Positions 25,776-34,646 are shown, counted from the stretch's first letter. The stretch: DNA of 64,000 nt from Amycolatopsis sp. NBRC 101858 (GCF_030269325.1 NZ_BSTD01000009.1:332989-396988); one strand, 5' to 3'. Numbers and translations: made by a program. Notes: generated from the sequence alone by a model not told the origin.

Positions 25776-28304
25776 TCAGGGGGCGTCCGGGCGGGAAAGC
25801 AGTTCGCGCAGTGTCGCGAGCAGCTCCCGCCGGTCCGCCGCCCCGAGCTTCCCCCGGATCCGGGCCATGTGGTGCTCCACCGTCTTCCCCGAGATGAACA
25901 GCTTCGAACCGGCCTGCTTGTACGTCAGCCCGTCGACGACCAGCCGGGCCACCTCGAGCTCTCGCTCGCTCAGCGCCGCCAGCCCCGTCCCGGCCGCCGC
26001 GGGCTCCGACGTTCCCTGCTCGCGGCGGGCCGCCGTTCCCTGGAACTGGCGGGCCGCCTCCAGGAGCTGGACCATCGCCTTGCGGTCGGACGTGCGGATC
26101 GCCGCCTGGCCGGCCAGGCGGGCCGCGTCCCAGCGCAGGCCGAGGTCGTGCATCTCGGCCGCCGCCGAGGCGATCGTGTCCGGGGCGAACGTTCCGCCCA
26201 GGACCGACAGCCAGCACTGGGCCGCCGTGGCCAGCGCGCTAGGGTAACGGCCGCAGTGGGCGTGCGCCGCCAGCGTCGCCAGGTGGGCCTTCGCCGCGTC
26301 CGCGTCCTCCAGGGTGATGGCCGCGTGCAGCTCGTGCCACACCAGCGACACCGTCCACAGTGGAGGCTCGCCGAGGCGGGCCAGCAGGGTGTGGGCCCGT
26401 TCCAGCTGGCCCGAAATCTTCGCGAACGCGCCCGTGCGGGCCGCCGCGATCGCCAGCTCGCCCAGTGGCAGCAGGGTGAACAGGTCCGTCTGCTGCCGCA
26501 TCGACGCCTGGTACGCCCGGTGCCACGACCGCTGCAGCCCCACCAGGTCACTGGCCCGGCGCGCCAGGCCGAGCTCCAGCGTCGCGAAGAACAGCTCGTC
26601 GCGGGCTTCCAGCGTGCGGCCGGCAACGGCGTTGCGGTGTTCGGCGGCCGTCGCGAGGTCGCCCGCCGTCATCGCGACCCAGCCCAGCAGCAGGCGGTGC
26701 CGCACGGACAGCAGGTCGCCGCCGATCCCGCCGTCCAGCGCCCGGGTCAGCACCGGCTCCGCCAGCGCCAGCTCACCCGTGTGGAGGGCGGCGAGTGCGG
26801 CCAGCGCCGCCGGGCTGTCGGGCAGCAACGTGCCACCCAGCGCCGGCTCGAGCATCGCGGCCGCGCCGAGCAGGGTCGACAAGGTCTCCGTCGCGCAGCC
26901 GGACACCGAATCGGCGATGCCACGGGCCATCCGGGTGGCCGCACCGGCGAACAAGGTCGGGGCGACGCCGGGCGCCGGTGCGTCGAGCAGCCGCCGCGCG
27001 CCATCGAGGTCGCCGGTGCCGACCAGCGCGATCGCCGCGAACGCATCGGCGCCCGCCCAGGCACCGTCGCCGAGGAGCCTGGTGCCGGTGGGGAACCCGG
27101 TGTCCCCGGCCCCGCCCGGGGTTCCGGCACCCGCGGGAACCCCATTGCCGGCGGAGTGCCTCCCCCCGGCGAGCCCGTCGCCGGACGTCATCGTCTCGGC
27201 GCTGCGCGATGCCCAGTGGTACAGCTCCGCACTGCGCGCCAGCTCGCCTCGGTGGGCCAGGACCGTCGCCGCGATTGCTGCTCCCGCCGCGCGGGTCTCC
27301 GGGTCGGGGGCGCCGAGCATTCCGTCGCCCAGGCGCAAGGCCGTGTCGAGGTCGCCCGACAACGCCGTTGCGCGTGCCCAGCCTGCCGTCACCGCCGATG
27401 ACCGGTCGCCCGCCTCCGCTGCCGCCTCGAACAGCCGAGTGGCCAGCCTCGCGTCCGATGGCAACGCCTCCGCTGCCGCCGCCGCGAACGCCGCTGCCGC
27501 GGATGCTCCCGAGCTGCCCGTGCCCAGCAACGACCGGGCCAGCTCCAGTACCGGGAGGCCGTTCGCCAGCTGCAGCTCGACGAGCCGCTGCACCGTCGTC
27601 AGCCGCCGCGCGGGTGGCCCGAAGTCGCGGATCGCGGCCGCGGCCAGGGGCAGCAGTGCGTCGTCCGGGCCGAGCAACCCCGTTGCCCGGGCGGCGTCGA
27701 CGATCGACGGCAGCTGGTCGGGGCCGCGATCCAGCAACGCGCACAGCAGGTCGAGGTTGCGCCCCGCCCCGGCTTCGGCCGCGATCAGGTAGCGCAGGAC
27801 GTCGTCGTCGAGCTCGTCCAGCTCCGGGCGGAAGTCCTCCAGCCGCCCGAGCAGCTCCCGCTCGGCCAGCCGCGGCACCCCGCCGCTGCGCGCGTGGAGC
27901 TCGGCCGCCGCCGCGGGCTCGGCCGGCGCGCCCTTGACCGCCGCGATCAGCTGCGCGACGTCCTCGACGCCCAGGGGCCCGAGCTGCAGCAGCGTCCAGC
28001 TCGACGCCACCGCCGCCGGCCGGTGCGCGACGACGATGGGCCCGTCCGCGCCGGTGAGCAGCTCCTCGAGCTGGTCGGGACCCAGCCGGTCGGCGTCGTC
28101 GACGAGCAGGGCCTCGACGCCGGCCGCGCGGTAGCAGCGGTCGAGCGCGGCGAGCAGCACGCTCTTGCCGTACCCGCCGGGCGCGACGACGGCCAGCCGC
28201 AGCGGCGCGGCCGGATCGGCCGTGACCTGGTCGAGCAGCTGCCGCGCCGCCGGGTGCACCGGGACGGTGCGAAGCGGGGAAACCTGCGAAAGCAGAGTGT
28301 TCAA
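25776..28304 (-). CDS. iniR: IniR-like STAND ATPase with LuxR DNA-binding domain
   Basis: An 842-residue regulator. Walker A is APGGYGKS (K47), a Walker B-like LLVDDADRLG lies near residue 75, a long TPR-like helical region occupies about 300-760, and the last 65 residues are a LuxR-type helix-turn-helix (LSERELEVARLVVDGLTYKQAGSKL in two halves, then TVEHHMARIR). The architecture and its place divergent from iniB-iniA-iniC match mycobacterial IniR (Rv0339c), the activator of the cell-wall-stress operon iniBAC. The start is a TTG overlapping the stop of the Hsp70-like gene (TTGA), so the two are coupled. It probably senses an envelope-damage metabolite and switches on the divergent operon. Confidence 0.85.
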   Translation of the reverse strand: MNTLLSQVSPLRTVPVHPAARQLLDQVTADPAAPLRLAVVAPGGYGKSVLLAALDRCYRAAGVEALLVDDADRLGPDQLEELLTGADGPIVVAHRPAAVASSWTLLQLGPLGVEDVAQLIAAVKGAPAEPAAAAELHARSGGVPRLAERELLGRLEDFRPELDELDDDVLRYLIAAEAGAGRNLDLLCALLDRGPDQLPSIVDAARATGLLGPDDALLPLAAAAIRDFGPPARRLTTVQRLVELQLANGLPVLELARSLLGTGSSGASAAAAFAAAAAEALPSDARLATRLFEAAAEAGDRSSAVTAGWARATALSGDLDTALRLGDGMLGAPDPETRAAGAAIAATVLAHRGELARSAELYHWASRSAETMTSGDGLAGGRHSAGNGVPAGAGTPGGAGDTGFPTGTRLLGDGAWAGADAFAAIALVGTGDLDGARRLLDAPAPGVAPTLFAGAATRMARGIADSVSGCATETLSTLLGAAAMLEPALGGTLLPDSPAALAALAALHTGELALAEPVLTRALDGGIGGDLLSVRHRLLLGWVAMTAGDLATAAEHRNAVAGRTLEARDELFFATLELGLARRASDLVGLQRSWHRAYQASMRQQTDLFTLLPLGELAIAAARTGAFAKISGQLERAHTLLARLGEPPLWTVSLVWHELHAAITLEDADAAKAHLATLAAHAHCGRYPSALATAAQCWLSVLGGTFAPDTIASAAAEMHDLGLRWDAARLAGQAAIRTSDRKAMVQLLEAARQFQGTAARREQGTSEPAAAGTGLAALSERELEVARLVVDGLTYKQAGSKLFISGKTVEHHMARIRGKLGAADRRELLATLRELLSRPDAP

Positions 28305-29431
28305 CAGTGACCTTCACCGGAGGGGGCGCCGGGGCGGGCGCAGTGGCTCGGGGCGGGGGAGGAGTCGGGGCCGGCGGTGGCTTCGCGGGCGGTGACGGTG
28401 ATGACGACGGCCGAGATGGCCGCGGCGACTACGAGGACCGCGGCGGCGAGGGGGCGCCGCCGCCGGAACAGGTTCATCGGGCTGCTCTTTTCGGGCAGCT
28501 CGAACGGCGTGATCTCGACCGGCGGCCGGGGTGGCCGCTCGCCGAGGTCACCGAGCGTGTCCACCTGGGGGAGCAGGGTGGTCTCGACGGCGGGGGGTTC
28601 GTGCGGGGCACCGCGGTGGTCCGCGCGCAGTGCCGCGACGGCGGCCGCGCCGAGGGCGGTGGTCGCCGGCGGAACCGGTCCCGCGAACACCGGGCACGGC
28701 GGCCGGGCCGGCAGCGCGTGCGGCGGGACGTCACCGCAGAACACCACGCCGGCGAGTCCCTTGGGGGACGTCGACGCCGCGCTCGCCAGGGCGAAGAGCG
28801 TGCTGAGCGCGGCGGCCGGGGCGACGCCCTCGGCGCTCGCAGCCGGCTGCCAGCCGCTCGCGCCGGTCGCCGTGGCCAGCGTGACGTTCACGCCGTCGGC
28901 GCCGAACTCGCAGACCCCGGCCGCGGTCGCGCCGGGGACGGGGACGGGCAGGTGGGCGCCGAGCGCGGCGATCGAGCCGGGGACCAGCGTGACCGCGGGG
29001 AACCCGGCGTCGGCCAGTGCGCGGCGCAGCACGTCACGGCGGTAGCCGCCCCAGTCGCCGGGATGGGTCAGCACCAGGTGGTGCGGGGCGCCGCCGAACT
29101 GGTTCGCGGCGTGCTCGGCGATGCTTTCGACGAGCACGGTGGTCAGCGTCTCGGGCGGGAACGGCTCGCCTTCGACGAGCATCGGCACGTCGTCGCCGAT
29201 CCGCCGGTGGAAGCCGGTGAGCAGCCGGGACGGGACCCGGGCACCCGCCTGCGCGGCCGCGTCCCCGGTGAGCAGGTACCCCTCGTCGTCCAGGAACAAC
29301 GCGGACGCGGCGGCCGGGGTCCGTTCACCCAGCCAGAGCGGTTCGGGGTCGCCCCAGCCGGGGCCTTGACGGTGGCAGGTCGCGGCGTGGGTCCGCCCTT
29401 GTGCCACATCGATCCCGAGGACGTAGGGCAA
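28301..29431 (-). CDS. Hsp70-like actin-fold protein with C-terminal membrane anchor
   Basis: A 376-residue protein with an Hsp70/actin-type nucleotide-binding domain: phosphate-1 motif LGIDVAQGRTHAA at the N terminus, LTHPGDWGGYRRDVLRRAL in the middle, and EFGADGVNVTLATATG as phosphate 2. The peptide-binding domain of DnaK is absent; a single membrane helix near residues 330-350 and a short extracellular tail replace it. A TTG at 29431 is preferred because GAGGAGGAAG sits just upstream; the frame extends to another TTG at 29506. It precedes and overlaps iniR. It may gate or localise IniR activity in an ATP-dependent way; this is inference. Confidence 0.8.
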   Translation of the reverse strand: MPYVLGIDVAQGRTHAATCHRQGPGWGDPEPLWLGERTPAAASALFLDDEGYLLTGDAAAQAGARVPSRLLTGFHRRIGDDVPMLVEGEPFPPETLTTVLVESIAEHAANQFGGAPHHLVLTHPGDWGGYRRDVLRRALADAGFPAVTLVPGSIAALGAHLPVPVPGATAAGVCEFGADGVNVTLATATGASGWQPAASAEGVAPAAALSTLFALASAASTSPKGLAGVVFCGDVPPHALPARPPCPVFAGPVPPATTALGAAAVAALRADHRGAPHEPPAVETTLLPQVDTLGDLGERPPRPPVEITPFELPEKSSPMNLFRRRRPLAAAVLVVAAAISAVVITVTAREATAGPDSSPAPSHCARPGAPSGEGHC

Positions 29432-29506
29432 CGGCGCTTCCTCCTCACCTCGCGGGGCCGATCGGGGGCGCGGAATCCCCCTAGGGCTCGGGGCATCCTC
29501 ACCCAA

Positions 29507-29733
29507 ACGGGTTAGTCAAGCAAGTGGCTGGAGGGATTTAACCCAACTGAGTGCGTCTCGGATGAGCCCCTAACTCCCTAACGATGACATATCGATCCCC
29601 TATCGGCTGACTGGCCCGCGACTCGGAGTGATCCCCGATGTGCGTGGGGGGACCGGCTCCCTAACTTGATGACGGAGCGGCGGTCCCTGCGATCGCTGCC
29701 GTCCCCCGAACCACCGGACCAGGAGATATCCCC
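29507..29733. promoter_or_regulatory. Divergent iniR/iniB control region with CCCTAAC repeats
   Basis: This 227-base region must hold promoters for both the Hsp70-iniR pair and iniBAC. CCCTAAC occurs at 29568-29574, 29576-29582 and 29659-29665, and the larger unit CTCCCTAAC followed by GATGAC is present twice (29574-29588 and 29657-29673). An inverted GGGTTA/TAACCC pair flanks the left end. These are candidate IniR-binding sites. Confidence 0.5.
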
Positions 29734-30723
29734 ATGGACTCCGTGCAGACGTTGCACGACTTCGCGCTGAACCTGCTCAACGACCCGACCGCGCTCGCGG
29801 CCTTCGGGACGGACCCGCAGGGCGCCCTCGCTGCCGCCGGTCTCGGCGACGTCAGCGCCGCCGACGTGCACGAGGTCATCCCGCTGGTGCTCGACTTCGT
29901 CCCGGTCGACAGCCTCCCGGCCGTGGGTGGCCTGCCCGGCGTCGGCGACCTGCTCCCGGTCGGCACCGACGCCCCCGGCATCCAGGGCGCGATCGACCAG
30001 CTCACCGCCCTCACCGCGGGCCTCGGCCTGCCGGCCGTCCCGGAGCTGCCGGGTGTCGGCGACCTCGGCGGCACGCTGCCGGGCCTGGGCGACCTCGGCC
30101 TGCCGGCCGTCCCGGGCGTCGGCTCGCTGCCGGGTGTGAACGACATCACGACCACCGCCGCCGGCGTCACCGCGCTGACCGGCGACTTCGGCACCGGCGG
30201 CGACCTGAGCTCCAGCCTGGACGCCGTCCAGGTCACCGGGAACCTCGTGTACTCGGTCACCGACGCCGACCACAGCTCGGTCGTCGCGACCGTCGAGCAG
30301 GCCGCCCACCTCGGCGACGCCGTCACGAACAACGTGTCGTACAACGCCGTCACCCCGGTCTACGAGGCCACCTCGCAGGTCGGTGACATCAGCGGTGACC
30401 TCAGCCACACCGTGAACACCGTCGTCGGCCAGGTCGGCGACTTCTCCGGCATCCTCCAGGGCGCCGGCGACCTCGACGTCAAGCACGTCACCGGCGAGGT
30501 CGCGAACGTGACCCACGGCCTCGGCGACGTCACCAACGTCGTGTCGAACGCCACCGGCATCAACGTCGACCACAACGTGGCCGGCGCCGTCGGCGACATC
30601 GCGAGCGGCAACACCTCGGCCGTGCACGACGTCGTCTCCGACGTGTCGGACGTCAGCCACAACGCGCTGGGCAACCTGCACATCGGTGACATCGCGTCGA
30701 ACGACCTCCACCTCGGGCACTGA
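29734..30723 (+). CDS. iniB: IniB-like Gly/Val/Asp-rich cell-envelope stress protein
   Basis: A 329-residue protein whose first 60 residues (HDFALNLLNDPTALAAF, then GDVSAADVHEVIPLVLDF) match the IniB N-terminal domain; the rest is low-complexity, with repeated L-P-x-V-G and V-G-D-(I/L/F) units and many N, H and T residues, as in mycobacterial IniB. The repeats could form an extended or solenoid structure. The RBS GGAG lies just upstream of ATG 29734. Its function is unknown even in mycobacteria, where it is induced by isoniazid and other cell-wall inhibitors. Confidence 0.85.
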   Translation: MDSVQTLHDFALNLLNDPTALAAFGTDPQGALAAAGLGDVSAADVHEVIPLVLDFVPVDSLPAVGGLPGVGDLLPVGTDAPGIQGAIDQLTALTAGLGLPAVPELPGVGDLGGTLPGLGDLGLPAVPGVGSLPGVNDITTTAAGVTALTGDFGTGGDLSSSLDAVQVTGNLVYSVTDADHSSVVATVEQAAHLGDAVTNNVSYNAVTPVYEATSQVGDISGDLSHTVNTVVGQVGDFSGILQGAGDLDVKHVTGEVANVTHGLGDVTNVVSNATGINVDHNVAGAVGDIASGNTSAVHDVVSDVSDVSHNALGNLHIGDIASNDLHLGH

Positions 30724-30740
30724 TCCCCGAACCGGTCACC

Positions 30741-30783
30741 GGTGCCCGTCCCGCGGTCTGGGTGCAGCCGCGGGACGGGCACC
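30741..30783 (+). terminator. 16-bp hairpin between iniB and iniA
   Basis: A perfect 16-bp stem (GGTGCCCGTCCCGCGG and complement) with an 11-base loop, 17 bases after the iniB stop and 41 bases before the iniA start. No T tract. It may act as a partial terminator or processing site that makes iniB expression exceed iniAC. Confidence 0.7.
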
Positions 30784-30824
30784 CGGTGTGCGCACGGGGA
30801 GTAAACCGGGGACACTCGTCCGCT

Positions 30825-32609
30825 GTGACCGCACCGGCTTGGCTCGAAGTGCTCAACGAGACGCTGGACGCGTGCCGCACCCACGGCCGCGCAGATCTCG
30901 CCGAGCGCCTCCGCAGACGTCGTGACGCCCCCGAGGGGCAGATCCGGCTCGGCGTGCTCGGATTCCCCAAACAGGGCAAGGGATACCTGCTCAACGCGGT
31001 GCTGAACGCGCCCGTGTGCGCGGTCGGCGACGCCCCGACCCCCGAAGTCCCCACCGAAATCGGCTACGCCCCCGAACCCGCTGCGACCCTGGTCAGCCGC
31101 TCCCTCGAACGGACTCCCGTCGCGGTCGACCGGCTCACCGGTGAGCTCGGCGCCCGGCCCGCCGGGACGCTCAGCCGGGTCGAGGTCGGCGTGCCGCGCG
31201 AACTCCTCTCCGCCGGGCTCGTCCTCGTGGACACCCCGCCGGTCGGCGACCCGCGGTCACCGCGCACCGCGGCCGCGCTCGACCTGCTCGCCGAAGCGGA
31301 CGCCGTGATCCTCGTCTCCGACGCGACCGCGCCGCTCACCGCCGCCGAGCTCGCGCTGGCCCGGCACGTCCGCACCTGGTGCCCGCACGTCGTGCTGGCG
31401 CTCACCAAGATCGACGCTTCCCCGGGATGGCGCGCGGTCGCCGAACGTGACCGCGGGATGCTCGCCGAGGCGGGGATCGACGCGCCCGTGCTGCCCGTTT
31501 CGGCCGTGGTGCGCCAAGCCGCCGCCAAGACCGGCGACGCCGAGCTGAACGCGCGTTCGGGCTTTCCCGAGCTGCTCACCTGGATCGCCGAGCAGGCCGC
31601 CCGGCCGCCGGAGCAGTCCCGTGCCCTGCTCGCCGCCGTCGGCGTGCGGGCCGCGGCGGCGGAGCTCGTGGAGTCGCTGCGCGACCGCGTCGAAACAGCC
31701 GGGCAGGACGCCGGGCTCGGGCAGGCCGCGCTGTTGCAGCGCGCGCAACGCCGGGCCGACGACCTGCGGCGGCAGAACACCCGGTGGCAGAACCTGCTTT
31801 CCGACGAGATCACCGACCTGATGGGTGACGTCGAGTACGACCTGCGCGAACGCACGCGCAAGATCGTCAACACCATCGACCAGACCTTCGACGAGGGCGA
31901 CCCGGCGAAGGTGTGGGACGAGTTCGCGCCGTGGCTGGACGAGACCCTGGCCGACGCCGTCGAAACGAACTACGCGTGGCTGGCCGAGCGGGCGCAGTGG
32001 ACCGCGCAGGCCGTCGCCGCGTGCTTCGGCGCCCAGTACGACCACGCACTGCCCGACCTGCCGCTCGAGGGCTCCGGCATCGAATACCTCGACGACGTCC
32101 GGCGCCCGAAGATCGAGAAGTTCAAGATCGGCCAGCAGGCCTTCACCGGCCTGCGCGGGTCGTACGGCGGGGTGCTGATGTTCGGCCTGGTCACCAGCCT
32201 GCCGTGGCTGGGCCTGCCGCTGATCAACCCGGTGTCGCTCAGCGCCGGCGCGGCGTTCGCGGTGAAGACGATCCGCGACGAGGGCGGGATGCGGCTGCAA
32301 CGGCGCCAGGCCGTCGCCAAGCAGGCGGCGCAACGCCACGTCGACGACGTCTTCCTGCGGTACAGCAAGGAGTTCCGCGACGGGATCCGGGTCGTCCAGC
32401 GGCGGCTGCGCGACCACTTCACCGGGCTGGCCGAAGACCTCGCGGACGAGCTGACGCGCGAACGCGAGACGATCATGGCCGGCACCGCCGAGCGCGAGCG
32501 CAAGACCGGGCACATCCGCCGGGAGATCGATCGCCTGGCCGGGCTGCACCAGCGCGCGGGCGAGCTCGGCACGATCGCCGGGCGGAAGCCGAGGGAGCTT
32601 TCGGCGTGA
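30825..32609 (+). CDS. iniA: IniA-like dynamin-family GTPase
   Basis: A 594-residue large GTPase. GTG 30825 is the likely start. The nucleotide site has G1 GFPKQGKG near residue 43, G3 DTPP near 130 and G4 TKID near 190; long helices follow, and a hydrophobic stretch near residues 445-475 (LMFGLVTSLPWLGLPLINPVSL) is the membrane paddle seen in bacterial dynamin-like proteins. In mycobacteria IniA is a membrane-remodelling protein that maintains the membrane under drug stress. The Ser/Thr normally following the P-loop Lys is Gly here. The stop overlaps the iniC start (GTGA). Confidence 0.87.
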   Translation: MTAPAWLEVLNETLDACRTHGRADLAERLRRRRDAPEGQIRLGVLGFPKQGKGYLLNAVLNAPVCAVGDAPTPEVPTEIGYAPEPAATLVSRSLERTPVAVDRLTGELGARPAGTLSRVEVGVPRELLSAGLVLVDTPPVGDPRSPRTAAALDLLAEADAVILVSDATAPLTAAELALARHVRTWCPHVVLALTKIDASPGWRAVAERDRGMLAEAGIDAPVLPVSAVVRQAAAKTGDAELNARSGFPELLTWIAEQAARPPEQSRALLAAVGVRAAAAELVESLRDRVETAGQDAGLGQAALLQRAQRRADDLRRQNTRWQNLLSDEITDLMGDVEYDLRERTRKIVNTIDQTFDEGDPAKVWDEFAPWLDETLADAVETNYAWLAERAQWTAQAVAACFGAQYDHALPDLPLEGSGIEYLDDVRRPKIEKFKIGQQAFTGLRGSYGGVLMFGLVTSLPWLGLPLINPVSLSAGAAFAVKTIRDEGGMRLQRRQAVAKQAAQRHVDDVFLRYSKEFRDGIRVVQRRLRDHFTGLAEDLADELTRERETIMAGTAERERKTGHIRREIDRLAGLHQRAGELGTIAGRKPRELSA

Positions 32610-33808
32610 CGCGAGACGTCCGTGACCTGCTGCACGCCGCGGCCGGTCTCTACCGCGACGACCCGCGGGCTTCGGCGCTCCTGCACGACTGCCTGAACCG
32701 GCTGGAGCAGCCGCTGCGCGTCGGGTTCACCGGGGCGCCGTCGTCGGGGAAGTCCACGCTCGCCGCCGCGCTGGGTGAGTGGCCGACGCGGGCGCTGCGC
32801 GATCTCGTGCTGCTCGACGACCCCGGCCCGGCCGACGACCTCCCCGACGCGACGGTGCGCCTCGTGCGGCACCTCGAACCGGACGAGCTCGCGGCGGCGC
32901 ACCCGCCGGGCGGCTCGGCGTTCGCACGGCAGAGCGCGGTCAACTCGGTGCTGGTGCTGGCCCGCGCGGACGAGGTCGGCGCGGGCCGGATCGACGCGCT
33001 GCTGACCGCGAAGCAGCTGGCGCGCCGGGCCTGGCGCGAAGACCCGCTGTGCACGGGGTTCCTGGGCGTCATCGCCGTCGCGGGGCAGCTGGCCTACGGC
33101 GGCCGGTCCCTGCGTGACGACGAGTTCGACCTCCTGGCCGCGTTCGCCGCGGTGCCGCGCGAAGAGCTGGAACGGCACGTGCTTTCGGTGGATTCGTTCA
33201 CGGACCCGGCGTTCCCGGGCCCGATCCCGGTCGAGACGCGGCGGTCGCTGGTGGTGCGGTTCGGGATGTTCGGCGTCCGCCTGGCGCTGACGTTGATCCG
33301 CACCGGCTGCGACGACCCGCTCAAGCTGTCGACCGAGCTGGTCCGCCGCAGCGGTCTCGGCGAGCTGCGCGACACCCTCGCCGGGTGCTTCGTGGCGCGC
33401 GCCGAGGCGTTGAAGGCCCGCACGGCGGTCATCCGGCTGGAGGCCCTGCTGGCGGCCCAGCCCCGCCCGGGCGGTGACCGGCTGGTGTCCCGGGTGGAGC
33501 GGTTCGCGGCGGCCGCGCACGACTTCCGCGAGCTGCGCCTGATCGCCGACATCCGCGGCGGCCGCACGGCGCTGTCCGGCGAGCCGGCGGAGGAGGCCGT
33601 CCGGTTGCTGGGCGCCCAGGGCACGGCCCCGGCGGACCGCCTGAACCTGGAGCCGGACGCGGACCCGGGCGATATCTACGACGCGGGGTTGGACGCGCTG
33701 CGGCGGTGGCGGCACGAGGCGGAGCGGCCGGACCGCCCCCACGCCGAACGCACCGCGGCGCACGTCGTGGTGCGCTCGACCGAGGGCCTGCTGGCGTTGT
33801 TCGCCTAG
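32606..33808 (+). CDS. iniC: IniC-like dynamin-related GTPase
   Basis: A 400-residue partner of IniA. The P-loop GAPSSGKST (near residue 43) is intact, followed by a G3-like LLDDPGPADD and a helical C-terminal half with a hydrophobic patch near residue 215 (VVRFGMFGVRLALTLIR). It is shorter than the 493-residue mycobacterial IniC. It is last in iniBAC and overlaps iniA by four bases, implying stoichiometric translation. Bacterial dynamins often work as unequal pairs, so IniA and IniC probably form a hetero-oligomer at the membrane. Confidence 0.83.
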   Translation: MTRDVRDLLHAAAGLYRDDPRASALLHDCLNRLEQPLRVGFTGAPSSGKSTLAAALGEWPTRALRDLVLLDDPGPADDLPDATVRLVRHLEPDELAAAHPPGGSAFARQSAVNSVLVLARADEVGAGRIDALLTAKQLARRAWREDPLCTGFLGVIAVAGQLAYGGRSLRDDEFDLLAAFAAVPREELERHVLSVDSFTDPAFPGPIPVETRRSLVVRFGMFGVRLALTLIRTGCDDPLKLSTELVRRSGLGELRDTLAGCFVARAEALKARTAVIRLEALLAAQPRPGGDRLVSRVERFAAAAHDFRELRLIADIRGGRTALSGEPAEEAVRLLGAQGTAPADRLNLEPDADPGDIYDAGLDALRRWRHEAERPDRPHAERTAAHVVVRSTEGLLALFA

Positions 33809-34191
33809 AGCACCGCGGTGACTTCGATCTCGACCAGGTGCTCCGGGACGTCCAGCGCGGCCACGCCGATCAGGCTGGCGGGCGGTTTCGCGGTGGTCCC
33901 CAGCTTCGCGCTGCCCCGGGCGATCCCGTCGAGGAGCGCGGGCATCTTGTCGGGCGTCCAGTCGACGACGTAACAGGTCAGCTTCGCGACGTCGTCGAAC
34001 GAACCGCCGGCCGCGGCGAGGGCCGCACCGACGTTGACGTAGCACTGCTCGACCTGCGCGGCGAGGTCGTGTCCGGTCTCCCAGGCGACCTGCCCGGCGA
34101 CGAACACCAGCTTCGTCCCGGCCGCGATCGACACCTGGTGGTACACGTCGATCTCGGGCAGCTCTGCGGGATTCACCAGGGTGACAGCCAC
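33805..34191 (-). CDS. RidA/YjgF family protein
   Basis: A 128-residue protein of the RidA (YjgF/YER057c/UK114) family, trimeric deaminases that hydrolyse reactive enamine/imine intermediates. The segments LVFVAGQVAWE and VDWTPDKMPALLDG are typical, and the C terminus ASLIGVAALDVPEHLVEIEVTAV contains the family's final motif, although the usual catalytic Arg before T-x-V is not visible (PPASLIGV), so activity may be altered. A GTG start at 34191 is chosen for its GGAGG site. It is divergent from the HxlR regulator and overlaps the end of iniC by four bases. Confidence 0.82.
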   Translation of the reverse strand: MAVTLVNPAELPEIDVYHQVSIAAGTKLVFVAGQVAWETGHDLAAQVEQCYVNVGAALAAAGGSFDDVAKLTCYVVDWTPDKMPALLDGIARGSAKLGTTAKPPASLIGVAALDVPEHLVEIEVTAVL

Positions 34192-34283
34192 TTTTCCTCC
34201 GTGGTCTCTTGTGGTTACCCAGGAACCGTAGGAGAGTGCTGGGCGGTACGGAAGAAGGCACTTTTCGGTGACGGGGGAACCAG

Positions 34284-34646
34284 ATGGTGACCGAGCAGGA
34301 CGCGGACCTTTCGCGGGCGGATTCCCTCGCACGCGAGATCTTCTCCGACGTCGCCAACAAGTGGGCGTTCCTGATCATCGAGACGATCGGCGAGCGCACC
34401 CTCCGCTTCAGCGAAGTGCGTGACGCCGTCGAGGGCATCAGCCACAAGATGCTGACCCAGAACCTGCGCATGCTCGAGCGCAACGGGCTCCTGGAGCGCG
34501 AGGTGCACCCGACCGTGCCGCCGCGGGTCGAGTACACGCTCACCGAACCGGGGCAGGGGCTGCGCGCGACCGTGGACGCGATGTGCGGCTGGACCCAGCG
34601 CTACCTCGGGGACATCGAGGCCGCCCGCCGGCGCTTCGGAACCTGA
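34284..34646 (+). CDS. HxlR-family transcriptional regulator
   Basis: A 120-residue winged-helix regulator of the HxlR type, recognised by NKWAFLIIETIGERTLRFSEVR and ISHKMLTQNLRMLERNGLLEREV, the core recognition helices of the family. Many members sense aldehydes or redox state. It is divergently placed against the RidA gene with a 92-base shared promoter region, so it most likely controls that gene. Confidence 0.88.
   Translation: MVTEQDADLSRADSLAREIFSDVANKWAFLIIETIGERTLRFSEVRDAVEGISHKMLTQNLRMLERNGLLEREVHPTVPPRVEYTLTEPGQGLRATVDAMCGWTQRYLGDIEAARRRFGT

Noticed and set aside
29432..29506. 25-codon N-terminal extension of the Hsp70-like gene
   Set aside because: GAGGAGGAAG lies immediately before TTG 29431 and the phosphate-1 motif begins within five residues of it, as in other Hsp70-like proteins.
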